Source of the DNA: an uncultured Leptotrichia sp. | GTDB taxonomy: Bacteria; Fusobacteriota; Fusobacteriia; Fusobacteriales; Leptotrichiaceae | Assembly: GCA_937925095.1 (NCBI GenBank) | Contig: CALEXX010000067.1 | Span: 1-38,876, forward strand | DNA: 38,876 nt | Reading direction: 5' to 3' | Part shown: piece after piece, positions 1 through 7,652 of the stretch | Layout: each line of letters starts with the position of its first letter | Numbering within the stretch: position 1 is the first letter of the stretch | Program-made: the position numbers and the translations under genes | The notes under the pieces: generated by a model | Database searches by the model: none | What the model saw: only the letters and a program-made list of their open reading frames with translations | What the model was told of the DNA's origin: nothing

Positions 1-368
1 ATGTGTTTTGATAGGCTAACGAGCCATTGTTCTTTGAAAACTGAATAAAAGTAATCGAATACGTTTCGATAAGAAAAGAGCCAACGGAACTAACCGCCAT
101 GACCTATCTTATAAAGATAGCGAGCGATTCATGTTAGTGATCCGAGAAGCAATCTTTAGCAGGATTGCCTGCAACGACATTCTTATCGTGATAATGATAC
201 TCCCATACAGTCAATAGTCCGAGCGTGATAAAACCGTCGCAGGCAATGAGTATGGCTACATGAGAACCATGCAGGGGTGGAACTCCCGTGAGCTTTGCTA
301 AAGCTGTTCGATTGCTGGTAAAACAACTTTTATGAAATCCAAATAAGTGATTTGGAAAGGAGGATTTT
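1..368 (+). other. Structured non-coding region upstream of xis
   Basis: I see no convincing gene here, but the stretch is rich in inverted repeats. There is a 7-bp hairpin at 104-110/114-120. A long-range stem pairs 164-171 with 240-247 (8 bp) and continues as 175-178 with 236-239 across a short bulge. Inside that stem is 183-187/190-194. Further on are 274-276/285-287 and 291-296/300-305. Nested and side-by-side helices of this sort suggest a folded RNA leader for xis-int, or DNA structure used in recombination. The strand is assumed from the direction of xis. An 83-codon minus-strand frame across this region overlaps the xis start and is treated as a shadow. Confidence 0.45.
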
Positions 369-572
369 ATGAAGCAGACTGACATTCCTATTTGGGAACG
401 TTATACCCTAACCATTGAAGAAGCGTCAAAATATTTTCGTATTGGCGAAAACAAGCTACGACGCTTGGCAGAGGAAAATAAAAATGCAAATTGGCTGATT
501 ATGAATGGCAATCGTATTCAGATTAAACGAAAACAATTTGAAAAAATTATAGATACATTGGACGCAATCTAG
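369..572 (+). CDS. xis: Excisionase Xis of Tn916 family
   Basis: This 67-residue basic winged-helix DNA-binding protein is the recombination directionality factor of Tn916-type elements. It binds near the element ends, bends the DNA and favours Int-driven excision over integration. The sequence shows the typical layout: a helix-turn-helix start ([20 protein letters not shown], residues about 15-34) and a basic wing ([14 protein letters not shown]) near the C-terminus. A strong Shine-Dalgarno (GGAGG) lies just before the ATG. It sits 81 bp upstream of int in the same orientation, as in Tn916. The length and sequence match Tn916 Xis from memory. Confidence 0.95.
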
Positions 573-622
573 CGTCGCCAAAGGGTCTTGTATATGATAA
601 AATAGTATTAAGTCGTATCAGG

Positions 623-646
623 GCTCTTTCCATAATGGAAAGGAGC
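623..646 (+). promoter_or_regulatory. Hairpin covering the int ribosome-binding site
   Basis: GCTC plus TTTCC (623-631) can pair with GGAAA plus GAGC (637-646) around a five-base loop, leaving one bulged G. The right arm contains the Shine-Dalgarno of int (GGAAAGGAG), only a few bases ahead of its ATG at 654. If it forms, the hairpin would hold int translation down. Seen in the sequence; the regulatory effect is inferred. Confidence 0.45.
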
Positions 647-653
647 AAATGCC

Positions 654-1871
654 ATGTCAGAAAAAAGACGTGACAATAAAGGTCGAATCTTAAAGACTGG
701 AGAGAGCCAACGAAAAGACGGAAGATACTTATACAAATATATAGATTCATTTGGAGAACCGCAATTTGTTTACTCGTGGAAACTTGTGGCTACAGACCGA
801 GTACCAGCAGGAAAGCGTGATTGTATCTCACTTAGAGAGAAAATCGCAGAGTTACAGAAAGACATTCATGATGGTATTGATGTTGTAGGAAAGAAAATGA
901 CACTCTGCCAGCTTTACGCAAAACAGAACGCTCAAAGACCAAAGGTTAGAAAAAACACTGAAACTGGACGCAAATATCTTATGGATATTTTGAAGAAAGA
1001 CAAGTTAGGTGTAAGAAGTATTGACAGTATTAAGCCATCAGACGCTAAAGAATGGGCTATTAGAATGAGTGAAAATGGTTATGCTTATCAAACCATCAAT
1101 AACTACAAACGTTCTTTAAAGGCTTCATTCTATATTGCTATACAAGATGATTGTGTTCGGAAGAATCCATTTGACTTTCAACTGAAAGCAGTTCTTGATG
1201 ATGATACTGTCCCTAAGACCGTACTAACAGAAGAACAGGAAGAAAAACTGTTAGCCTTTGCAAAAGCTGATAAAACCTACAGCAAAAATTATGATGAAAT
1301 TCTGATACTCTTAAAAACAGGTCTTCGTATTTCAGAGTTTGGTGGTTTGACACTTCCAGATTTAGATTTTGAGAATCGTCTTGTCAATATAGACCATCAG
1401 CTATTGAGAGATACTGAAATTGGGTACTACATTGAAACACCAAAGACCAAAAGTGGCGAACGTCAAGTTCCTATGGTTGAAGAAGCCTATCAAGCATTTA
1501 AGCGAGTGTTAGCGAATCGAAAGAATGATAAGCGTGTTGAGATTGATGGATATAGTGATTTCCTCTTTCTTAATAGAAAGAACTATCCAAAAGTGGCAAG
1601 TGATTACAACGGCATGATGAAAGGTCTTGTTAAGAAATACAATAAGTATAACGAGGATAAATTGCCACACATCACTCCACATAGTTTGCGACATACATTC
1701 TGTACCAACTATGCAAATGCAGGAATGAATCCAAAGGCATTACAGTACATTATGGGACATGCTAATATAGCCATGACGCTGAACTATTACGCACATGCAA
1801 CATTCGATTCTGCAATGGCAGAAATGAAACGCTTGAATAAAGAGAAGCAACAGGAGCGTCTTGTTGCTTAG
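654..1871 (+). CDS. int: Tyrosine integrase Int of Tn916 family
   Basis: This is the 405-residue integrase that cuts and rejoins the transposon ends with target DNA. It has an N-terminal arm-binding domain (about 1-75) that recognises the DR2 repeats inside the ends, a core-binding domain (about 80-180), and a C-terminal catalytic domain. Catalytic residues are visible: Arg225 in TGLRISE, His343 and Arg346 in PHSLRH, His369 in GHANIAMT, and the nucleophile Tyr379 in LNYYAHAT. The length equals Tn916 Int and no residue of the set is missing, so the enzyme should be active. The ATG at 654 is preceded by GGAAAGGAG. It follows xis and is the last gene of the element. Confidence 0.97.
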   Translation: MSEKRRDNKGRILKTGESQRKDGRYLYKYIDSFGEPQFVYSWKLVATDRVPAGKRDCISLREKIAELQKDIHDGIDVVGKKMTLCQLYAKQNAQRPKVRKNTETGRKYLMDILKKDKLGVRSIDSIKPSDAKEWAIRMSENGYAYQTINNYKRSLKASFYIAIQDDCVRKNPFDFQLKAVLDDDTVPKTVLTEEQEEKLLAFAKADKTYSKNYDEILILLKTGLRISEFGGLTLPDLDFENRLVNIDHQLLRDTEIGYYIETPKTKSGERQVPMVEEAYQAFKRVLANRKNDKRVEIDGYSDFLFLNRKNYPKVASDYNGMMKGLVKKYNKYNEDKLPHITPHSLRHTFCTNYANAGMNPKALQYIMGHANIAMTLNYYAHATFDSAMAEMKRLNKEKQQERLVA

Positions 1872-1883
1872 TAGTACAAATGA

Positions 1884-1905
1884 ATTTACTACTTATTTAC
1901 CACTT
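1884..1905 (+). repeat. Tandem 11-bp direct repeats (DR2-type Int arm sites)
   Basis: ATTTACTACTT (1884-1894) is followed at once by ATTTACCACTT (1895-1905), a 10 of 11 match. They lie just after int. In Tn916, 11-bp DR2 repeats inside the ends are bound by the N-terminal domain of Int, so these are very probably the right-end arm sites. Identity with published DR2 is from memory. Confidence 0.6.
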
Positions 1906-1968
1906 CTGACAGCTAAGACATGAGGAAATATGCAAAGAAACGTGAAGTATCTTCCTACAGTAAAAATA

Positions 1969-1999
1969 CTCGAAAGCACATAGAATAAGGCTTTACGAG
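1969..1999. repeat. Inverted repeat at the transposon end
   Basis: CTCG plus AAAGC (1969-1977) pairs with GCTTT plus CGAG (1990-1999), with one bulged A and a 12-base loop. There is no T-run, so it is not an ordinary intrinsic terminator. It lies just inside the presumed right end and may help define it, or insulate the host gene from read-through. Nothing else is apparent between 1906 and the gene at 2070. Confidence 0.35.
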
Positions 2000-2069
2000 C
2001 ATTTAAGAAAATATAAAAAGATAATTAGAAATTTATACTTTGTTTATATTTAAAAAGGAGAATTTATAA

Positions 2070-2753
2070 ATGAAAACGATTTTTAAAGATTACTTGGATA
2101 TTTTTCTGAAATACCCAAAAAATGAATATCTGACGACAAAAGAAAGAAAAGAAAGATATAATTTATTACAGGAATATAAAAGAAGAAATTATGATGATGA
2201 AGTAAATATTGATGAATTTCAGGATTTTATTAATAAATATGAGGAGGAAATTAAAATATTTCCCCAATTTATATCAGCTTTTTCAGAAGTTTTAAAAGAA
2301 GATATAGATAATGGAGGAGTAAAGGCTTTAAAATTTTTAATTGGAGATGAAGAAGAAAATGATTATACCTTGCAATTTGCACAATCTGTATATAATGAAT
2401 TTGGAATTGACAATGTTTATACCTTTGCTGATAAAATTTTAGAAAAAGAACCGGATTATTTGCCGGCATTAAAGCAGAAATACAGATTTCTATCAAATTA
2501 TATAAATTTTTCTATACATGAATTGCCGTGGGGAATTTTAGATGGAAATTCCTGTGCAGAAAAAGATGCAAAATTAGAAATGTTAAATAACTTGGATAAA
2601 TTTTCCAAAATATCCGAAAAATTGGGAAAAGATAATGAAGAATATATAGAAGAATGCAGAATTTACTATAATGCCTGGTTTGATTTTTTAGGTAATAGGA
2701 ATGAATACGAATCTTATGAAGAATATCTGGATAAAAATAATATAGAGTATTAG
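2070..2753 (+). CDS. Hypothetical cytoplasmic acidic protein, 227 aa
   Basis: I do not recognise this protein. It has no signal peptide or membrane segment and is rich in Asp, Glu, Lys, Tyr and Asn. Its predicted helical stretches, such as LQFAQSVYNEFGIDNVYTFA and the following DYLPALKQKYRFL, read like a degenerate TPR or alpha-solenoid fold. A Shine-Dalgarno (AAAAGGAG) precedes the ATG. It is the first host gene beside the transposon, and its natural upstream region may have been displaced by the insertion. It could be an immunity-type or stress protein, but nothing in the sequence proves either. Confidence 0.7.
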   Translation: MKTIFKDYLDIFLKYPKNEYLTTKERKERYNLLQEYKRRNYDDEVNIDEFQDFINKYEEEIKIFPQFISAFSEVLKEDIDNGGVKALKFLIGDEEENDYTLQFAQSVYNEFGIDNVYTFADKILEKEPDYLPALKQKYRFLSNYINFSIHELPWGILDGNSCAEKDAKLEMLNNLDKFSKISEKLGKDNEEYIEECRIYYNAWFDFLGNRNEYESYEEYLDKNNIEY

Positions 2754-2777
2754 AGGGAAATATAAATAAAAAATAAG

Positions 2778-2806
2778 TGTGCATTTTTAAAAAATCAGGA
2801 TATAAT
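2778..2806 (+). promoter_or_regulatory. Promoter candidate for the gene at 2851
   Basis: A perfect -10 box TATAAT (2801-2806) has a weak -35 (TGTGCA, 2778-2783) with a 17-bp spacer. The segment 2783-2806 closely resembles 3297-3321, ahead of the next gene, differing by one inserted base and one C/T change. Confidence 0.5.
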
Positions 2807-2850
2807 ATTTATGATAAAGATATTTAAAATTAAGAAAGGATGGTTTAATA

Positions 2851-3261
2851 ATGAAAAAAATTGCAGTGTATTTATTTCTTTTCATAAGTATGATTTCTTT
2901 AGGTAATCTAAAAGATCCCTTTAAGGATGAAAAATTTGATTCTGCATATAAAAATATAAAGGAAATATTTCCAGGAGACTTTCGTTGCAGATTTATCATA
3001 AAACAGGTCTTGTTACGTTCATTTCACGAAGACCATAAAAATAGAGAAATGATTGATACTTTTAATTCTTCCCTGACTACTTATGGAAGAATAATACAGG
3101 AGGAAGGATTATTTTTAAATGAAAAGGATCCTGTAGAAGTTACAACACAGTATTATGCCAAATATTGTACAATTCCAGAGGAAAAATGGCTTGATTCTTT
3201 TGAATCTCCGGCATTAAGTAAATACTTTAATTCAATAAAGGAAAAATATCCCCGTAAATAA
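2851..3261 (+). CDS. Small secreted hypothetical protein, 136 aa
   Basis: The protein begins with two lysines and a hydrophobic stretch (residues about 4-17) followed by polar sequence, a typical Sec signal peptide. The mature part of about 115 residues has two cysteines (FRCRF and KYCTIP) that could form a disulphide outside the cytoplasm. I do not recognise the family. A GAAAGGATGG ribosome-binding site lies upstream of the ATG, and it appears to have its own promoter. The neighbours are also secreted proteins, so an envelope or periplasmic location is the best inference. Confidence 0.7.
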   Translation: MKKIAVYLFLFISMISLGNLKDPFKDEKFDSAYKNIKEIFPGDFRCRFIIKQVLLRSFHEDHKNREMIDTFNSSLTTYGRIIQEEGLFLNEKDPVEVTTQYYAKYCTIPEEKWLDSFESPALSKYFNSIKEKYPRK

Positions 3262-3293
3262 GCGTGGCACGGAATCATTGAAATAATATAGTT

Positions 3294-3321
3294 TTGATTT
3301 TTAAGAAAATTAGGATATAAT
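3294..3321 (+). promoter_or_regulatory. Sigma-70-type promoter of the 5'-nucleotidase gene
   Basis: TTGATT (3294-3299) and TATAAT (3316-3321) are separated by 16 bp. The start codon follows about 40 bp downstream, after a GGAGG ribosome-binding site. Confidence 0.65.
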
Positions 3322-3360
3322 TATATTGAGAATAAAAATAAAAAATTTATAGGAGGAAAT

Positions 3361-5154
3361 ATGAAAAAATTAATTTTATTAGGACTGGCTGCAGCTTTAA
3401 GTATTTCAGCTATGGGAGCTACTAAAAAGAAAGCACCTTCCAAAAAAGCACTTTCACCAAAAACATTGGAACTGAATGTTATCCATATCAATGATCACCA
3501 TTCCCATCTTGAAGAAGAAAAAATGGAACTGGTTCTTAATGGTAAAAAAGTTACTGTTAATGTTGGTGGAATGCCAAGAATGATTCAAAGAATATCTGAT
3601 TTAAAGAAATCAAATAAGAATAATCTTGTATTACATGCCGGAGATGCCCTTTCAGGTACTCTTTACTATACATTATTTAAAGGAAAAGCTGATGCCGCCC
3701 TTATGAATGTTGGGCATTTTGATTTATTTGCTCTAGGAAACCATGAATTTGATGATGGAAACCTAGTTCTGAAAAACTTCCTTGATGATTTAAAAATACC
3801 GGTAGTTTCAGCAAATGTTGTTCCTGATAAAGGAAGTATACTGGAAGGAAAATGGACTCCTTATATGATAAAGAAAATACAAGGGCAGGATGTTGCCATT
3901 GTAGGATTGGATGTAGTAGGAAAAACAGTTGAATCTTCAAGTCCGGGAAAAGATATAAAATTCTATGATGAAGTTGAAACAGCTAAGAAAATGGTAGAAG
4001 AACTTCAGGCAAAAGGAATTAACAAAATAATCTTCCTTTCACACGCAGGATATGAGAAAAACCTTGAAATAGCTGAAAAAGTTTCAGGAATAGACCTTAT
4101 TATAACAGGGGATACTCACTATCTTCTAGGAGAAGGATTCAAAGAATACGGATTGAAACCGGTTGCTGAATATCCTAAGAAAATAATGTCTCCAGCAGGG
4201 GAACCTGTATATGTTGCAGAAGCATGGAGCTACTCTCATCTGGTAGGAAATATGAAGGTTAAATTTAATGATAAAGGTGTAATAACTGAATTAAAGGCAG
4301 AACCTACAATAGTTCTTGGAGATAGCTTATTTGAAGTGAAAAATGAAAAAGGTGAAAAGAGTCAGCTTGAAGGAAAAGAAAAAGAAGATGTTATTAAATT
4401 TATAAACAGCCGTAAAGATTTAAAATTTGTAAAAGAAGATCCAACAGCTCAGAAAATTCTTGAAGGATATAAAAAGGAAAAAAATGAACTTGGTAAAAAA
4501 GAAATAGGTAATATAACAGAAGAAATACCAGGTGGATCAGCAAACAGAATACCTAATGAAAAAAATCCGGAAGGATCGCTAGCTACAACGCTTGTATCTG
4601 AAGCAGTTTTACATATGCTTAAAAATATGGGAACAGGTAATGTTGACATGGTAATAATGAACTCAGGAGGAACTAGAATTTCACTTGTGCCTGGAAAAAT
4701 TTCATATGATGACGCCTATACATTACTTCCATTTACTTCAAACACAATCTATATACTGAAAATGAATGGAGCAGAAATTAAACAGGTTATAGAAGATGCA
4801 TTACATTTTTCACTTGACGGTGGATCTTCAGGAGCATTCCCATATGGAGCGGCAGTAAGATATGAAGCAACTAAGGAAGGAACTCACGGAACGAGAGTTA
4901 AAAAAGTAGAAGTACTTGATGCAAAAACAAATAAATGGGTTCCAATAGATGAAACAAAAACTTATACTGTAGGAACAAATTCATATGTTGCAGCAGGAAA
5001 AGACGGATATACAACTTTCGGTAAAATTACTTCAACTCCTGGAAGAGAAGGAGTAAATACACATTTAGGTGTTGAAACTTCATTCATAAACTATGTTAAA
5101 GAGAAAAAAGCAGTAGGAAAACCTGAATCTTCGAATGTAAAATTCAAATTCTAA
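3361..5154 (+). CDS. Secreted 5'-nucleotidase / UshA-type metallophosphoesterase
   Basis: This exported enzyme of the 5'-nucleotidase family hydrolyses nucleotides or related phosphoesters to scavenge nucleosides and phosphate. A signal peptide covers residues about 1-20. The N-terminal metallophosphoesterase domain carries the two-metal ligands: Asp45 and His47 (INDHHSH), Asp95 (AGDALSG), Asn127-His128 (GNHEFD), His228 (LSHAG) and His253 (GDTHYL). The C-terminal domain has the substrate-binding NSGGTR motif and a VAAGKDGYTTF ending typical of the family. At 597 residues it is slightly longer than E. coli UshA. GGAGG precedes the ATG, and it has its own promoter. Exact substrate (AMP, UDP-sugar, cyclic nucleotide) cannot be told from sequence. 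Confidence 0.9.
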   Translation: MKKLILLGLAAALSISAMGATKKKAPSKKALSPKTLELNVIHINDHHSHLEEEKMELVLNGKKVTVNVGGMPRMIQRISDLKKSNKNNLVLHAGDALSGTLYYTLFKGKADAALMNVGHFDLFALGNHEFDDGNLVLKNFLDDLKIPVVSANVVPDKGSILEGKWTPYMIKKIQGQDVAIVGLDVVGKTVESSSPGKDIKFYDEVETAKKMVEELQAKGINKIIFLSHAGYEKNLEIAEKVSGIDLIITGDTHYLLGEGFKEYGLKPVAEYPKKIMSPAGEPVYVAEAWSYSHLVGNMKVKFNDKGVITELKAEPTIVLGDSLFEVKNEKGEKSQLEGKEKEDVIKFINSRKDLKFVKEDPTAQKILEGYKKEKNELGKKEIGNITEEIPGGSANRIPNEKNPEGSLATTLVSEAVLHMLKNMGTGNVDMVIMNSGGTRISLVPGKISYDDAYTLLPFTSNTIYILKMNGAEIKQVIEDALHFSLDGGSSGAFPYGAAVRYEATKEGTHGTRVKKVEVLDAKTNKWVPIDETKTYTVGTNSYVAAGKDGYTTFGKITSTPGREGVNTHLGVETSFINYVKEKKAVGKPESSNVKFKF

Positions 5155-5225
5155 AAAATGCAAAACTTAAGAAAATAAAAAGGTTAAGGTAGTATTGTTA
5201 TGTATTATTTATAAGGAGGAGTAAC

Positions 5226-5615
5226 TTGGCTGAAAAAAATAAAGACATGACACTGAAAGAGATACAGTTTCTTATAAAACATATTGAGAAGGGAAGCCTT
5301 AAGGATACAGAAGATAACCGTAGCGAAGAAGAAAAAAAGGAAAATTCCCGGAGACTTGTGTTGAAACTGATTGAAGAGTTTGGAGAACTGGCTGAAAATA
5401 TAAGGAAAAATCTGAGATACAATGGTGAAAATATAAAAGGAACAATAGAGGAGGAACTTTTTGACATATTCTATTATATAATTGCTATTGCAAATGATTA
5501 TAATATTGACCTGGAGGAAATTTTTCATATTAAGGACAAAATAAACAAAGAAAAATATGAAAGAAGTTTTTCTCTTGAAGAGGCAAGAAAAGAGTATGAA
5601 AAAAATATAGAATAG
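5226..5615 (+). CDS. MazG-like nucleotide pyrophosphohydrolase, TTG start
   Basis: This small all-alpha NTP pyrophosphohydrolase belongs to the MazG-like superfamily, which removes pyrophosphate from (often non-canonical) nucleoside triphosphates. The metal-binding pattern is visible as EEFGE (residues about 57-61) followed by EEELFD (about 78-83). The single domain of 129 residues fits MazG-like or RS21-C6-like proteins rather than full-length MazG. The start is TTG at 5226, chosen because AAGGAGGA lies five bases upstream and no in-frame ATG is as well placed. Substrate is not predictable. Confidence 0.75.
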   Translation: MAEKNKDMTLKEIQFLIKHIEKGSLKDTEDNRSEEEKKENSRRLVLKLIEEFGELAENIRKNLRYNGENIKGTIEEELFDIFYYIIAIANDYNIDLEEIFHIKDKINKEKYERSFSLEEARKEYEKNIE

Positions 5616-5626
5616 AATACAGCGAT

Positions 5627-5673
5627 TATCCATACCGGATAGAGGTTTATGGGAAAATTCAAAAATCCCCATA
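5627..5673 (+). other. Two small hairpins between genes
   Basis: TATCC/GGATA (5627-5631/5637-5641) and TATGGG/CCCATA (5648-5653/5668-5673) lie between the MazG-like gene and the next one. The second is followed only by ATTT, so at best it is a weak terminator. Confidence 0.3.
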
Positions 5674-5701
5674 TTTAGACAGAAAAAAGGAGAGGTTATA
5701 G

Positions 5702-6274
5702 ATGAAAAGAAAATTGTGTATAATTTTATTGCTGACAGTTTTAGCAACTGTTGGATTTTCTGCAAAGACAACAAAGTTTCCACCTTTGCCTGAATTTGAG
5801 AAAACACCTTCAAAACCTGTGTATGATGAACAGACTGAGATTTTGAATTATATTAAGAATGAAGGCTATACTCCAAAATCAGATATAAGAAAAACTACCG
5901 ACCAGACAATGGAAGAAGATATAAAGGAAATTGAAGCGGAAAAAAACAGGGTTACCTACACTCTGTTTGTAAGGGCAGATGAAGCGGAAAAAACTGTTGA
6001 AATAGTGGATACTCTTATAAGGGAATATTATGATGTTCTGAATGAAGTCAAAAAAAGTAATCCGAAAATAAAGAATATTGATGCGGCAACATATGCAAAA
6101 GGAACAGATATAATGATTTATTCGAGGGAATTTATGACAAAGGACGAATTCAGTACAATTGCCAGGGAAGTTTCAAATAAAGTAAAAAATGATAATCCTT
6201 TAGTTGAAAATATCCAGGTATTAATGTATGATCCTTATAATAATGAAAAGCCTTTATATAAAGAGCATTTTTAA
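5702..6274 (+). CDS. Secreted hypothetical protein, 190 aa
   Basis: I do not recognise this family. An N-terminal signal peptide (residues about 1-21, ending FSA) precedes a proline-rich linker (FPPLPEFEKTPSKP) and an alpha/beta domain of about 110 residues with charged helices. There are no cysteines after the signal peptide, so it is not a lipoprotein. A strong Shine-Dalgarno (AAAGGAGAGG) precedes the ATG. An intrinsic terminator 20 bp after the stop closes the transcription unit. A periplasmic role is inferred only from export. Confidence 0.7.
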   Translation: MKRKLCIILLLTVLATVGFSAKTTKFPPLPEFEKTPSKPVYDEQTEILNYIKNEGYTPKSDIRKTTDQTMEEDIKEIEAEKNRVTYTLFVRADEAEKTVEIVDTLIREYYDVLNEVKKSNPKIKNIDAATYAKGTDIMIYSREFMTKDEFSTIAREVSNKVKNDNPLVENIQVLMYDPYNNEKPLYKEHF

Positions 6275-6293
6275 AGGATATTAAAAAATAAGG

Positions 6294-6338
6294 AAACGGT
6301 ATTTATTAAATTAGTTAAATTTTTTAAATACCGTTTTT
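6294..6338 (+). terminator. Intrinsic terminator after the 5702-6274 gene
   Basis: A perfect 12-bp stem (AAACGGTATTTA, 6294-6305, with its complement at 6325-6336) encloses a 19-base loop and runs into a short T-tract. It begins 20 bp after the stop codon. Confidence 0.75.
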
Positions 6339-6511
6339 AAATTTCTAAAAAGTTAGAGTATTATAATTTCATTTGGGATACTTGAAAAATTTTGTATACT
6401 CAAATATATAAAGGGATAGCACAAACATTTACTGTAATTCAATAATATACTTATACATATAACATTAATATGATTAATACTTTATATATATATTTTGTAT
6501 ATTTATAATGC
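6339..6511. other. Gene-free AT-rich stretch upstream of cysK
   Basis: The gap between the genes at 6274 and 6603 is 328 bp. The terminator fills its left part and the cysK promoter its right part. In between I see only AT-rich sequence without an ORF, T-box or S-box signature, or clear repeat. Confidence 0.5.
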
Positions 6512-6540
6512 TTGTATTTTAGTTTTTTTAGTGCTACAAT
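6512..6540 (+). promoter_or_regulatory. Promoter of cysK with extended -10
   Basis: TTGTAT (6512-6517) and TACAAT (6535-6540) are 17 bp apart, and a TG one base before the -10 gives an extended -10 element. Transcription would start near 6547, leaving a leader of about 55 bases ending in an AGGAGG ribosome-binding site. Confidence 0.6.
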
Positions 6541-6602
6541 TTGCAAATGAAATAGTTCGTAATAAGTTAATATAGATAATAATTTTACTAGGAGGTAATG
6601 GA

Positions 6603-7514
6603 ATGATTTACGAAAACATTTTAGAATTAATTGGAAATACACCGGTTGTAAAACTTAATCTTGAAAAGGATGAAAACATCGCCGATGTGTATGTGAAACT
6701 TGAAAAGTACAATCTTGGTGGAAGTGTGAAAGACCGTGCGGCTCTAGGGATGATAGAAGCTGCAGAAAAGGAAGGAAAATTACAGCCTGGAGGAACAATA
6801 GTTGAACCTACTTCAGGAAATACCGGGATTGCGTTATCGTTAATCGGAAAACTTAAAGGATATAAAGTCATAATAATAATGCCTGATACAGCGAGTGTTG
6901 AAAGAAGGGATTTTATAAAAGCTTTTGGAGCGGAACTTATATTGACTGAAGGGGCAAAAGGAATGAAAGGTGCCATTGCTGAAGCAGAAAAAATAGTTGC
7001 TGAAAATCCTGGTTATTTCCTGCCACAGCAGTTTGAAAATCCTGCAAACCCACAGAAACACTATGAAACTACTGCAGTTGAAATATTAAATGATTTTCCA
7101 GTTTTAGATGCTTTTGTTGCTGGAATAGGTACTGCAGGGACTCTTGTAGGAGTAGGAAGAAAGCTTAAGGAAGAAAGACCTGAGACTAAAGTGATTGGAG
7201 TTGAACCTATAAAGTCAGCAGTTGTTTCTGGTGGACAGCCTGGAAAACACGTTATTCAAGGGATTGGAGCTGGATTTGTTCCAGGTAACTATGACGGAAA
7301 CGTTGTTGATGAGATACTTCAGATTACTGATGAAGATGCACTGGCTTATGGGCTGAAAGCTTCAAAGGAAAATGGACTTTTTGTTGGAATTTCTTCAGGA
7401 GCGGCAATTGCAGCTGCATATCAGGTTGCAAAAAAACTTGGAAAAGGTAAAAAAGTGCTTGCTATAGCTCCAGATGGAGGAGAAAAATATCTTTCGGTAG
7501 CAGCATACAAATAA
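6603..7514 (+). CDS. cysK: Cysteine synthase (O-acetylserine sulfhydrylase)
   Basis: This PLP enzyme joins O-acetylserine and sulfide to make cysteine, the last step of cysteine synthesis, in the cytoplasm. The PLP lysine is Lys43 (GGSVKDRA). TSGNTG (70-75) is the substrate loop, GIGTAGT binds the PLP phosphate, and GISSGAA lies in the C-terminal half. The 303-residue length is normal. AGGAGG lies just ahead of the ATG. The gene for the enzyme that makes O-acetylserine (cysE) is next downstream on the same strand. CysK and CysE commonly form a complex, which supports the pairing. Confidence 0.95.
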   Translation: MIYENILELIGNTPVVKLNLEKDENIADVYVKLEKYNLGGSVKDRAALGMIEAAEKEGKLQPGGTIVEPTSGNTGIALSLIGKLKGYKVIIIMPDTASVERRDFIKAFGAELILTEGAKGMKGAIAEAEKIVAENPGYFLPQQFENPANPQKHYETTAVEILNDFPVLDAFVAGIGTAGTLVGVGRKLKEERPETKVIGVEPIKSAVVSGGQPGKHVIQGIGAGFVPGNYDGNVVDEILQITDEDALAYGLKASKENGLFVGISSGAAIAAAYQVAKKLGKGKKVLAIAPDGGEKYLSVAAYK

Positions 7515-7539
7515 TGGAATATAGATACTGGAAAAATAA

Positions 7540-7580
7540 TTACTCTGTTTATTTTAAAGATGATAGGCAGAGTAAAATTT
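7540..7580 (+). terminator. Possible terminator after cysK
   Basis: TTACTCTG (7540-7547) pairs perfectly with CAGAGTAA (7568-7575) around a 20-base loop and is followed by AATTTTTATT. The T-tract is short, so it may be leaky and let cysE be transcribed with cysK. Confidence 0.45.
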
Positions 7581-7594
7581 TTATTGTTTGGGAG

Positions 7595-7613
7595 AATCTT
7601 AGGAGATAAGATT
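7595..7613 (+). other. Stem-loop with GGAGA in the loop, upstream of cysE
   Basis: AATCTTA (7595-7601) pairs with TAAGATT (7607-7613), presenting GGAGA as a five-base loop. It lies 39 bp before the cysE start. It resembles a Shine-Dalgarno shown in a loop, but the only ATG nearby (7633) opens a seven-codon frame ending at 7656, across the presumed cysE start. Confidence 0.3.
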
Positions 7614-7652
7614 ATAGCGGATAATAATACTAATGATTCTAATTAATAAGGG

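Larger units (their letters stand above)
1..2040 (+). mobile_element. Right (int) end of a Tn916/Tn1545-family integrative conjugative element, partial
   Basis: The window opens inside a conjugative transposon and contains only its recombination end: a structured leader, xis and int, then the terminal repeats. The Xis and Int proteins match the Tn916 proteins as I remember them, essentially residue for residue. This is recognition, not a search. Base composition is less AT-rich than the genes from 2070 on, which fits recent arrival from a Firmicute. The rest of the element (conjugation genes and any tet(M)) would lie left of position 1. The right boundary is not certain. I place it between about 2000 and 2050, after the stem-loop at 1969-1999 and before the Shine-Dalgarno of the gene at 2070. 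Confidence 0.85.

Noticed and set aside
28..50. Sequence resembling the ribosomal spacer (TTCTTTGAAAACTGAA)
   Set aside because: No rRNA or tRNA sequence is nearby, and the stretch belongs to the transposon.
134..385. 83-codon minus-strand ORF across the xis leader
   Set aside because: It overlaps the xis start and Shine-Dalgarno, has no ribosome-binding site I trust, and its sequence is explained by the inverted repeats. A conserved small Tn916 gene cannot be fully excluded.
6339..6602. T-box or S-box riboswitch ahead of cysK
   Set aside because: No T-box sequence, specifier-loop architecture or SAM-riboswitch core was visible; only a promoter and short leader.
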